Of a DNA stretch of 21,454 nucleotides, positions 6,640 through 14,049 are shown piece by piece. Under the pieces are notes generated by a model, which saw nothing but the letters and a program-made list of their open reading frames with translations, did not search any database and had not been told where the DNA came from. The stretch comes from Bacteroidota bacterium (GTDB taxonomy: Bacteria > Bacteroidota > Ignavibacteria > Palsa-1295), in the NCBI GenBank assembly GCA_025363505.1, contig JANYDV010000323.1:1-21454 (forward strand), given 5' to 3'. The position numbers and the translations under genes were made by a program. Position 1 is the stretch's first letter. Every line of letters starts with the position of its first letter.

Positions 6640-7890
6640 GTGAACATAGAAGATCGTATTATATCATTGTTAGATGGTGAGCTTAGCTCCGCAGATCAGC
6701 ATAGGCTGTTTGCGGATATTTCTGCATCACCTAAAAATCAACAATTGCTTCGGCATCATCAGATGCTTCGTTCGATGGCGCGCACTTCACTCACTGCAGT
6801 TAGCACACCAGTCGGTTTTGAGGAGCATCTACTCTCAACTATCGCAACTCTTCCGCTTACGCAGTCTATTGCTAGTACCGCTGGCTATCAACGAACAGCT
6901 ATGGCTTCGTTGCTATTGTTGATTGCTGCATTAGGAACAACGTTGTTGCTTCGCACAGATCATACCGAGTTTACAACAAGTAATGCTTTCACTTCTTCGT
7001 CAGCGAATATTGTTTCAAATGTTCCAAGTTCGAAAATGCTCTTTGGTAGCGCTGCATCTTCTCAGGTTGCGAACAATTCAAAAACTGAGCTGTCAACGAA
7101 TGTGATTGGCAGAAATTCAATTCGTGCTGTTGTGACGAATGTTAATAGAGAAAACAACTCATTTGATATTATTAACAATTCGAATGAGAGTGCTTCGATT
7201 ACGCCGCACAATACTATCACTCCATCACCCCAAGAATTGGCAACAGTTTCTCTTGCAGATGTACAATCTCAGCACACTGACATTACTCGCAACCGAGTAC
7301 ATTCGATTGTGGGCTTGAGGAATTCTCGCGAAGATTCATATCCTTCTTTTGAAGTCTCACTTCAAACCTCAAGTGGCTTTACTTCTCCAGCCGATCAGCA
7401 GGCAATCAAACCGTTTGCTGAACAACGTCTTTCGTTGGGCTATCACCTCGGTTATTCTGATGTTGTAGGTGTTCGAGTCAGTTCCGGTTTATATCAGATG
7501 CCGGGTGAAATTCAGCAAACTACCGAACTTGGCATTACTGTCATGCAGCAAGATATGGTAACGCGACGCTCCTTTGGTGGGGAGCTTTTCGCTTCACATC
7601 AATTTGCCGGTGTCCTCGGAACGCGACTGACAGCGGTGATTACTGCCGCGGCGGGTATTATTCCGAACGGCTCAACATTGGCTCTGGAATCGGGTGTTCG
7701 AATTCCGTTCACTGACGATGTTGCTTTTAGTGTTGATTTTTCACTCACAAGAGTGCATTCAAATGTTGAACGTTCTTCGGCGACGATCAGTAGTGCAAAT
7801 ACCTCGTCTTCGCCTATAATGTATGTCGGTTCTGATGTCAGAACGACACTTAATGGCAGCTTGCATTATGGTATTCAATATAGGTTCTAA
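6640..7890 (+). CDS. Anti-sigma-like membrane protein fused to a C-terminal beta-barrel-like domain
   Basis: A 416-residue protein from the GTG at 6640. An ATG at 6547 in frame would overlap the sigma gene by 74 nt and add an unrelated basic leader. Residues 1-75 look like an anti-sigma N-domain: helical, opening EDRIISLLDGELSSADQH, without a Cys/His zinc motif. One transmembrane helix follows at about 88-106 (MASLLLLIAALGTTLLL). Residues 107-235 are a Ser/Asn/Thr-rich linker. Residues 236-416 alternate polar and hydrophobic residues in about eight strand-like segments (for example RLSLGYHLGYSDVVGVRVSS) and end in HYGIQYRF, with a C-terminal Phe as in outer membrane beta-barrels. The inferred topology holds the sigma factor on the cytoplasmic side and places the barrel-like part at or toward the outer membrane. 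Similar fusions beside ECF sigma genes are known to me in Bacteroides annotations, but their function is unclear. The next gene starts 1 nt after its stop. Confidence 0.8.
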   Translation: MNIEDRIISLLDGELSSADQHRLFADISASPKNQQLLRHHQMLRSMARTSLTAVSTPVGFEEHLLSTIATLPLTQSIASTAGYQRTAMASLLLLIAALGTTLLLRTDHTEFTTSNAFTSSSANIVSNVPSSKMLFGSAASSQVANNSKTELSTNVIGRNSIRAVVTNVNRENNSFDIINNSNESASITPHNTITPSPQELATVSLADVQSQHTDITRNRVHSIVGLRNSREDSYPSFEVSLQTSSGFTSPADQQAIKPFAEQRLSLGYHLGYSDVVGVRVSSGLYQMPGEIQQTTELGITVMQQDMVTRRSFGGELFASHQFAGVLGTRLTAVITAAAGIIPNGSTLALESGVRIPFTDDVAFSVDFSLTRVHSNVERSSATISSANTSSSPIMYVGSDVRTTLNGSLHYGIQYRF

Positions 7891-7891
7891 T

Positions 7892-8551
7892 ATGAAATTT
7901 TTTCAAGCATTCGGTTTTGCTTTTTCTACCGCTCTGATTACGGTCGGTGTTAGCTCGTGTTCAGTAATAGCCGATGCTCCCTATACTCCTTCGTCCGTCC
8001 AAAATGTCGGTCAATATTACTATCCGTTAGAAAAAATTGGTATACAGTATTGCTACCTTCGTAAATCGCCGTATGGGTCTGACACTGTTAAAATGACGAT
8101 GATGGGGTATGATGCTCAACCCGCTGCACTTACCAATAATATGGCTTGTTTTTCAGCAGATCTCCATAAAGAAGGTTCGTTTACGAATAACTTATATTTT
8201 TCTGTAAGTGACAGCGAAGCATATTCAGTCGGAAAAACCTCTTGCTCGGCAGGTAATAACTATTGGCTCGATCTGAAAGCCCCACTCACTGAGCATCAGC
8301 AATGGACCTTTTATACCAGTAGCTACTATAGTCCGGGTTTGGTTACAGCCACAGTACTTCGTCGCGGAGTCAAACTAAAAATGCCTGATGGCAGATTGTT
8401 TGATGATGTTACTCAGATCTCATACGTTTCTTCGAAAGCTGATACCACTGTCAAGTGGTTTGCTCGTGGGTTTGGTTTGATTTATACGAGCTCGAATCAT
8501 ACCGATTTTGATTTCGGTGATCAATTATGGTTTATTAACCCATCAAAATAA
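7892..8551 (+). CDS. Lipoprotein of unknown function in the sigma/anti-sigma operon
   Basis: A 219-residue predicted lipoprotein that I do not recognise as a named family. From the ATG at 7892 it has a hydrophobic signal with the lipobox VSSC (Cys23). A longer in-frame ATG at 7823 lies inside the upstream gene and would bury the signal peptide, so it is rejected. The mature protein is rich in beta-prone residues and has Cys-containing segments (IQYCYLR, NMACFSA, KTSCSAG). Near its end, TVKWFARGFGLIYTSS resembles the 'x-W/Y-F/Y-A-x-G-x-G-L-I' closing motif common in Bacteroidota surface lipoproteins. The start lies 1 nt after the stop of the anti-sigma fusion, which implies co-translation and a shared role, perhaps as sensor or regulated client. 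Confidence 0.8.
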   Translation: MKFFQAFGFAFSTALITVGVSSCSVIADAPYTPSSVQNVGQYYYPLEKIGIQYCYLRKSPYGSDTVKMTMMGYDAQPAALTNNMACFSADLHKEGSFTNNLYFSVSDSEAYSVGKTSCSAGNNYWLDLKAPLTEHQQWTFYTSSYYSPGLVTATVLRRGVKLKMPDGRLFDDVTQISYVSSKADTTVKWFARGFGLIYTSSNHTDFDFGDQLWFINPSK

Positions 8552-8575
8552 ATAAGGCTACCGAAGTAGCCTTAT
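8552..8575. terminator. Hairpin terminator shared by convergent genes
   Basis: ATAAGGCTA (8552-8560) pairs perfectly with TAGCCTTAT (8567-8575). Read on the minus strand the stem closes on C-TTCG-G, the very stable UUCG tetraloop, and is followed by TTATTTTGA, a T-rich tail. It therefore best fits a terminator for the minus-strand solute-binding protein gene ending at 8588, while also lying right after the lipoprotein stop (8551) on the plus strand, where the tail is poor. Confidence 0.8.
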
Positions 8576-8587
8576 CTCTCATTAACG

Positions 8588-10294
8588 TTATTCTGAAAAC
8601 CACGTCCATTTATATGCACGGTCATCTTGTGCATTGACGGGGAAGTTTCGTACCCACGGTTGCAATAAATGATAATCTTCATCATAGTATAAGATGATTT
8701 GAGGTGCATCATTGATAGCAATCTGATCGCATTTTCCCCATAACTCCAATGCTTTTGCACGATCGGTTTCGGCAATGGCTTGTTCATATAACTTATCAAA
8801 TTCAATATTCCGATACCGAGTTTGATTGATTGAGCTTGGTCCGTTTGAAGGGATATTTTTACTGTAGAGAAGATTCAGGAAGTTTTGTGGGTCGGGATAA
8901 TCCGCGATCCATCCGAGACGGAAATATGCCGCTTTCCCATCATCGACCATCGGAGTGAGTTGTGACCATTCCTTCACTTCAAGGTTAATATTTAGCCCAA
9001 GATTTTCTTTGATTTGGGCTTGCACAGCTTGAGCAACATCCTGATTTCTGCCTCCGCCTTTATTGACATAGAGTGTAAGCTCGGGAATATTTCCTTTGAT
9101 TTCTTTCTTTGCAATTTCAAGCTCGGCTCGAGCACTATCGGCATTATAGACGAAGCCTTTAATGCCATCGAACGGGAAGCCGGGCATACCGGGCGGTACC
9201 AAACCGTGCTCGCCGGGAGCAAATGCTTGTCCCTTGAGGACATATTTCACAATCTTCTTGCGGTCGATTGCAAAACTAATGGCGCGGCGCAAATGGACAT
9301 TTGAAACACCCGGAAATTCGCAATTGAATCCATGAAATTGTGTCGCTAATGCAGGGATCCTGCCGAGTTGATATTTTTTATACTCTCCTTTGAGGTTTTT
9401 ATTCTCATCAACGACATCATTAAAAAATTCGCTCGGAATACGATATTTTTGATCAAGTTTGCCGGACTTAAATTCGAGTAACTCCGATTTATCATCTTGC
9501 ATAAATGAGAATTTAATTGAGTCGAGATACGGGAGCCTGTTGCCGGCATCATCTTTTTGCCAGTAATGCTCATTCCGAACTAAAAGGCAATGTCTGCCTT
9601 CCTTATACTCAAGAAAACGATACGGACCCGTACCGACCCCATGATGCGTAAAATCTTTGCCATATTTTTCGATGGCTTCATGCGGATAAATATACGCGTT
9701 GCTGACAGCTACATAATTGATGAACGGCGAAAAAGCTTTGAGAAGCGTCACAACGAACGTTGAATCATCAGGAGCCTGCAAACCCGCGACACCGGTACTG
9801 AGAGTTGCTTTGCTGTCAAAATATTCCTTTGCTCCCTTGATGACTTGAAAGTATGGGAGGGCGAGGGTGTTGGTTTTGGGGTCGAGTGCTCGACTCCACG
9901 AATAGACAACGTCTTTTGCTGTCATTTTCCGACCTTTTGAATCGGGAAAGCAGGGATCATCTTGAAAGACGACATCTGTACGAAGATGAAAGGTATAGGT
10001 TATTCCATCGGCTGAAATCTCCGGTAAAGCTTTAGCGAGACAAGGATGGAATTTTAATTCATTGTCAAATTCGAGCAATTGATCGTAGATGTTTCCTCCG
10101 ATATGTCGACTGGTAGCATCGTTGATCTGTGGCGGGTCGAGCGATCGGAGATCGCCGGTTTCATTCACATTCAATGTTCCGCCCATTTTCTTGCCACCAT
10201 TGGCATCTCGTAATTGGTGCGACGATTGATTCTTGCGTGTGCAAGAAGAAAGAAGCAGTGTTGCCGTAAATGCAAGTAAGATAGTATAACGCAT
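8588..10294 (-). CDS. Peptide/oligopeptide ABC transporter solute-binding lipoprotein (family 5)
   Basis: A 568-residue extracytoplasmic solute-binding protein of the OppA/DppA family (SBP_bac_5). The ATG at 10294 opens the signal peptide MRYTILLAFTATLLLSSC with lipid-attachment Cys18. A TTG 4 codons upstream is less likely. Family features in order are GGTLNVNETGDLRSLDPP, IYDQLLEFD, TYTFHLRTDVVFQDD, MTAKDVVYSWSRALDP, GTGPYRFLEYKEG, the hinge-region LRRAISFAIDRKKIVKYVLKGQA, and WIADYPDPQNFLNLLYS near the C-terminus. These are typical of periplasmic oligopeptide binders that deliver ligand to an ABC permease. No permease or ATPase gene is adjacent, so it is an orphan here. The gene ends 37 nt from a convergent lipoprotein gene, with a shared hairpin between them. 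Confidence 0.95.
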   Translation of the reverse strand: MRYTILLAFTATLLLSSCTRKNQSSHQLRDANGGKKMGGTLNVNETGDLRSLDPPQINDATSRHIGGNIYDQLLEFDNELKFHPCLAKALPEISADGITYTFHLRTDVVFQDDPCFPDSKGRKMTAKDVVYSWSRALDPKTNTLALPYFQVIKGAKEYFDSKATLSTGVAGLQAPDDSTFVVTLLKAFSPFINYVAVSNAYIYPHEAIEKYGKDFTHHGVGTGPYRFLEYKEGRHCLLVRNEHYWQKDDAGNRLPYLDSIKFSFMQDDKSELLEFKSGKLDQKYRIPSEFFNDVVDENKNLKGEYKKYQLGRIPALATQFHGFNCEFPGVSNVHLRRAISFAIDRKKIVKYVLKGQAFAPGEHGLVPPGMPGFPFDGIKGFVYNADSARAELEIAKKEIKGNIPELTLYVNKGGGRNQDVAQAVQAQIKENLGLNINLEVKEWSQLTPMVDDGKAAYFRLGWIADYPDPQNFLNLLYSKNIPSNGPSSINQTRYRNIEFDKLYEQAIAETDRAKALELWGKCDQIAINDAPQIILYYDEDYHLLQPWVRNFPVNAQDDRAYKWTWFSE

Positions 10295-10403
10295 TGTAAC
10301 GATCAAATAAATGAGTGTAATAGAACCTTAGTACAGGCATTTGCGCTCCCGATGGCTTCGGAACTTTAACAATTCCATTTGGCTTTTGGGCACACCAACT
10401 CTA

Positions 10404-10724
10404 ATGATACACTTTACCCGGAGATCGAGCCGTTTTCGTTCAGCCGTAACAGTCGCAAGTATATTGCTATTGTTACTGAGGGGTAGTGCCTCGTTCTTGC
10501 ATTCCGATTCTTGCTCGGTTCTTGACAGCGGTGTTCATCTCAATTCCACCATTTGCGCTGCGTGCGATCTCGCGACAACACAAATACTTGACGCGGGTAA
10601 TCCTATTGCACTACCTGAAGAGCAGATACTACAGATTGTTTTCTATTGTGATAGTGAGTCAGATGGTAATCCTTGTAGTTATTGTTTCCCGCAAACCCTT
10701 CGCGGACCTCCGGTCCTCTCCTGA
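10404..10724 (+). CDS. Small Cys-rich secreted protein upstream of a TonB receptor
   Basis: A 106-residue protein from the ATG at 10404. A TTG at 10341 in frame adds only a leader. It has a basic start, a hydrophobic segment (about residues 14-25) that could be a signal or anchor, and then a region with His33, Cys37, His45, CAAC (51-54), Cys82 and CSYC (91-94), ending in an R-G-P-P-V-L-S tail. Paired Cys and His after a signal sequence, an R(A/G)PP end and a position just ahead of a TonB-dependent receptor (86 nt) resemble small DUF2946-like proteins associated with metal (often copper) receptors. That assignment is an inference, and I cannot confirm homology by eye. The upstream side is divergent from the solute-binding protein gene. 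Confidence 0.55.
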   Translation: MIHFTRRSSRFRSAVTVASILLLLLRGSASFLHSDSCSVLDSGVHLNSTICAACDLATTQILDAGNPIALPEEQILQIVFYCDSESDGNPCSYCFPQTLRGPPVLS

Positions 10725-10810
10725 AAATAATGTTTTTTTTCCGTGATGGTCCCTGTCAATCAATGAGAGGAATCAGTTTGTAGTATTTATATATCTAATT
10801 TTATATTGTA

Positions 10811-13183
10811 ATGAGACATTTATTTATTCACTATTGTATAGTGATGTTTATATTTATAGTTGGTAATAGTCAACCCTCTTCCGCTTCTCCCATGACAATG
10901 GTTGCCCCTGAACACACTCACTACACCGTTGTGGTCTACGATTCTGTACATCGGTTTCCACTTCAGCTTTCGCGAGTTGTTGTTCGCCGGGGAGCGACAT
11001 TTATTGCCGGTAAAGTAAGCAATGTGTTGGGACGTGCAGATTTTGAAGATATTGAAATTGGTGAATATACTTTGGCAGTCTCTTTAGTGGGATACAACCG
11101 AGTTACAAAAAATATTTCGATCACAAATGGTCATTTGATTGATACAATCAAATTGACGGAGATCGAGCAGGAAGAGCTGCTTGTAGAAGGATATAAAATG
11201 ATCGAAACAGCAACGATTGATACCAAACTTGGAACCCAAATAGTCAATGCTGAAAACTACCATGCTTCACCGGAGGGAAGAATAATTAATATGTTGCAGC
11301 AAAATATTCTGAGCGCTGCAAAAGCCCCGACAGGGGAAGTTCACATACGCGGGCAACATGGCGAATACTCGTATTATGTTGATGGGATCGCTATCCCATC
11401 AGATGTTTATGGAGGTCTTAATGAAGTAGTTGATGCTCAGGTTATAGACCGAGCAACGGTTCAAACAGGTGCATTGCCCGCTGAATATGGCGGACAGACG
11501 GCGGCAATCATTGATTTACAAAATCGAGTCCCTGCCGGTCATTTCCATCTTGATGCTCAATCCTACATCGGAAGCTATCTTGATAGGAATAACTCGGCAC
11601 CTGATTCGCTTATGATTGCAGCCGGAAAAATAAAGCCAATTGCAAAAAACGGGCAGAGTATTTCCTTTAGTGACCATCTTGGTGACTTTGGTTTTTTTGT
11701 TTCCGGGAATAGACAAGAAACTGAACGCCGAATTGATGCTCCACTGCCATATATTTATAATAATCACGCTTTTGATTATTTTACGTATGGGAAATTTGAT
11801 TTTATTCTGGGAGAGAATGATTATCTCACTTCCAATATTAATTGGAGTAAGACCAAAACACAAATTCCTTTTAATCCAATCGAAGAAGGAATCAAACATG
11901 ATGAACAAGCAACAGTAAACTCGTTTCAAACGCTTTCATACTTTCATACAATCAGTCATGAGTCTGATAAAGAAAGTGATTTCTTTTTTGGAGCAGTGGC
12001 GCGTCAAGGAAGCTTGATGTTTACTCCGGGAGAGATCGATCCTCATAACTTTTATTTTTTAAACGATAGCTCGAAAGGATATATTCTTGCTGAAGATAGG
12101 AGTTATTCAACCATTGGTATTCGATCGAAAACTAATATACGACTGTCGCACGAGTTGTTATTCAGCGGCGGATTTAACTTTACATCAACAGATGGGGAAG
12201 CAAAATTTAGCACGTTCGATACAACCGGAGCATCGGGACGTATTATTCAGAATACATACAACGGTACGGATTTTGGAGTGTTTCTCCAATCAGAAATACA
12301 TCCTGTGGAATGGACTCGCGTTGATATTGGGGTTCGGTATGACCAACAAATTTCACCCGATAAGCCATTGCAATTACAAGTGAGCCCACGAGTACGTTGG
12401 AATTTGTATTTTGATGAATCGAGTACGCTATATCTGTCCTACGGGAGATACTTTTTACCGACCAGTAACGAACTCATAAGAAATATTGCTTCAACTGTAA
12501 GTACTGAATCGACACCTACATTTGCTGAACGCGATGATGCTTATGAAATAGGATTAATACATGCCTTTGATTTTGGTCTGCGGCTGAAGATGGATGCTTT
12601 TCGTAAAGTTTCATTGCCTGGTGTTGATGATCAGACAATCGGCTCAAGTGCGATTAAGATAGGTGTAAATATTGCAACGGTAAAAATAACCGGTGTTGAA
12701 GCAGGACTATCATACGCGGCTCCTCTATTTCCATTAACGAGCTATATCAATGCTTCGATCACTCATGCTTATGGATACGGGGCAATCACCGGTGGTTTTC
12801 TTCCGATAGATAATGTCGGCTCGGGCGTAGATCTTGATCATGACCAACGATTATCTATTGTTACTTCTGTGTCTTATCAGCCAAGCGATTGGTTCTCGAA
12901 TGTGACTGCTACCTATGGTTCAGGGTTAGCAAATGGGAACGAAGACTTACAATTTAAGACCGGCTTATTTGATTTTAATCAAGGGGCACATACGACGCCA
13001 TCATGGGTAGTCAATTTATCAGGAGGATATACTTTCCATATCGCAGGCGGAGCAGAGCTTGAAGCGTCGCTCTATATAAATAATCTATTTGATAATGTTC
13101 ATCCGATCAAAGGAGCGTTCTTCAGCGGAGCAGCTTGGGAGGAGCCGAGGAATATAGTCTTTAAGTTGAAAGTCAAAATCTAA
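10811..13183 (+). CDS. TonB-dependent outer membrane receptor
   Basis: A 790-residue outer membrane transporter. A signal peptide (about 1-25) is followed by a carboxypeptidase-regulatory-like beta-sandwich (about 38-115: TVVVYDSVHRFPLQLSRV..., with LGRADFEDIEIGEYTL and VGYNR). A short linker (EEELLVEGYK) leads to the plug (about 135-240: IINMLQQNILSAAKAP, EVHIRGQHGEYSYYVDGIAI, VQTGALPAEYGGQTAAII), and then a large beta-barrel of about 550 residues ending WEEPRNIVFKLKVKI. It lacks a C-terminal aromatic, as many Bacteroidota receptors do. No SusD-like partner follows, so it does not look like a starch-utilisation locus. The substrate is unknown; the Cys-rich upstream protein hints at a metal or metal complex. 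A hairpin follows the stop codon. The start ATG has no Shine-Dalgarno and lies in an AT-rich leader. Confidence 0.95.
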   Translation: MRHLFIHYCIVMFIFIVGNSQPSSASPMTMVAPEHTHYTVVVYDSVHRFPLQLSRVVVRRGATFIAGKVSNVLGRADFEDIEIGEYTLAVSLVGYNRVTKNISITNGHLIDTIKLTEIEQEELLVEGYKMIETATIDTKLGTQIVNAENYHASPEGRIINMLQQNILSAAKAPTGEVHIRGQHGEYSYYVDGIAIPSDVYGGLNEVVDAQVIDRATVQTGALPAEYGGQTAAIIDLQNRVPAGHFHLDAQSYIGSYLDRNNSAPDSLMIAAGKIKPIAKNGQSISFSDHLGDFGFFVSGNRQETERRIDAPLPYIYNNHAFDYFTYGKFDFILGENDYLTSNINWSKTKTQIPFNPIEEGIKHDEQATVNSFQTLSYFHTISHESDKESDFFFGAVARQGSLMFTPGEIDPHNFYFLNDSSKGYILAEDRSYSTIGIRSKTNIRLSHELLFSGGFNFTSTDGEAKFSTFDTTGASGRIIQNTYNGTDFGVFLQSEIHPVEWTRVDIGVRYDQQISPDKPLQLQVSPRVRWNLYFDESSTLYLSYGRYFLPTSNELIRNIASTVSTESTPTFAERDDAYEIGLIHAFDFGLRLKMDAFRKVSLPGVDDQTIGSSAIKIGVNIATVKITGVEAGLSYAAPLFPLTSYINASITHAYGYGAITGGFLPIDNVGSGVDLDHDQRLSIVTSVSYQPSDWFSNVTATYGSGLANGNEDLQFKTGLFDFNQGAHTTPSWVVNLSGGYTFHIAGGAELEASLYINNLFDNVHPIKGAFFSGAAWEEPRNIVFKLKVKI

Positions 13184-13201
13184 TACTACTTAAAATACAA
13201 G

Positions 13202-13235
13202 GAATGATGGATCACACTGTTGCAATCCATCATTC
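13202..13235. terminator. Convergent-gene hairpin
   Basis: GAATGATGGAT (13202-13212) pairs perfectly with ATCCATCATTC (13225-13235) around a 12-nt loop. It sits between the TonB receptor stop (13183) and the stop of the minus-strand membrane protein (13251). The flank read on the minus strand, CTTGTATTTTAAG, is the more T-rich, so it best fits the minus-strand gene, although it could serve both. Confidence 0.7.
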
Positions 13236-13250
13236 ATTGTATATGAGTGA

Positions 13251-13808
13251 TTAGGCTGTTTTCATAACCGGTTTGATGAATCTTGCAACTACCAACCCAG
13301 CAAGAGTCCAGGTGATAACTTCATCGATCGCAAATATGATACTGAAATCCATAGGCATATTCATATAGATCATATCGCCTATACGTGCTGTAAGCCCAAT
13401 GATCACCCCGATCATCATCATAAATTTAACACGATTACCATAAGTTGCCAACGACCAAGATATCTTTGACATCATTGAGACGGCAACGAACATAATGAGA
13501 ATATCGAGCAAAATGCCTTTGAGAAAGAACATTGGATTCATCATGTCCGAGCCTTCTGCTTGATACGAAATCATTGCAATTGGTCCTTGCTTATGTTTTG
13601 CCTCCATTAAGTTTGGATCTGTTGATCTCCCGGGGATGGAGTACATTCCATTTGTTGCATTCCCAGATTTGATTGCCGCAGAGACCGCATCTTCATTCGA
13701 AAATGAATGCATGGTCATTTTATGCCATGGTAAAACAACCCATGAAAGAGCGCCCCAAATAAACATCGTGAGTGCGCCAAGAATACATGCTAATACTATT
13801 TTTTTCAT
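13251..13808 (-). CDS. Four-helix membrane protein of unknown function
   Basis: A 185-residue inner membrane protein that I cannot assign to a named family. It has four predicted hydrophobic helices at about 4-26, 93-113, 127-147 and 157-177, with a roughly 65-residue loop after the first helix. The loop is Met-, His- and Ser-rich (HKMTMHSFSNED). Helix 1 carries the motif MFIWGALSWVVLPW, and the rest is Met-rich (MMMIGV, MIYMNMPMDF). It has a good Shine-Dalgarno: AAGGAGC, about 6 nt before the ATG, unlike most genes here. The Met/His content could suggest metal or hydrophobic-ligand contact, but nothing in the sequence proves it. It is convergent with the TonB receptor, 67 nt apart, and divergent from the T9SS cargo pair. 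Confidence 0.75.
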   Translation of the reverse strand: MKKIVLACILGALTMFIWGALSWVVLPWHKMTMHSFSNEDAVSAAIKSGNATNGMYSIPGRSTDPNLMEAKHKQGPIAMISYQAEGSDMMNPMFFLKGILLDILIMFVAVSMMSKISWSLATYGNRVKFMMMIGVIIGLTARIGDMIYMNMPMDFSIIFAIDEVITWTLAGLVVARFIKPVMKTA

Positions 13809-13813
13809 ATTGT

Positions 13814-13820
13814 GCTCCTT
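13814..13820 (-). promoter_or_regulatory. Ribosome binding site of the four-helix protein
   Basis: AAGGAGC on the minus strand, with GGAG about 6 nt before the ATG at 13808. It is the clearest Shine-Dalgarno in the window. Confidence 0.7.
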
Positions 13821-13975
13821 TTAGGATGATGATTGATAGACAAATATATGAAAAAACACGACTGAATCCAAATGTCTATGAATTTTCAAGAACCAGCTAC
13901 AGTAATTTTATTCATATTACTACGCACAGCTCGGCTTTAAAGCGGTTACTTCGATGGGAGCCTGATGTGCTCTTT

Positions 13976-14008
13976 TTTGCTATTTGTGGACAAAACATTG
14001 TAACTTTG
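13976..14008 (+). promoter_or_regulatory. Candidate Bacteroidetes-type promoter of the secreted-protein pair
   Basis: TTTG at 13976-13979 and TAACTTTG at 14001-14008, spaced by 21 nt, match the Bacteroidetes -33 (TTTG) and -7 (TAnnTTTG) consensus. The box ends 41 nt before the ATG at 14050, leaving a short 5' leader. These short motifs occur often by chance, and this lineage's promoter consensus is not known to me, so the call is moderate at best. Confidence 0.35.
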
Positions 14009-14049
14009 GCATTGGAAATACATTGTATTATACATACTGTCGTCACATT

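Noticed and set aside
10704..10740. Hairpin GGACC-TCC-GGTCC near a T-run before the TonB receptor
   Set aside because: The T-run starts about 15 nt after the stem, which is too far for a normal intrinsic terminator, and the stem overlaps the end of the small coding region.
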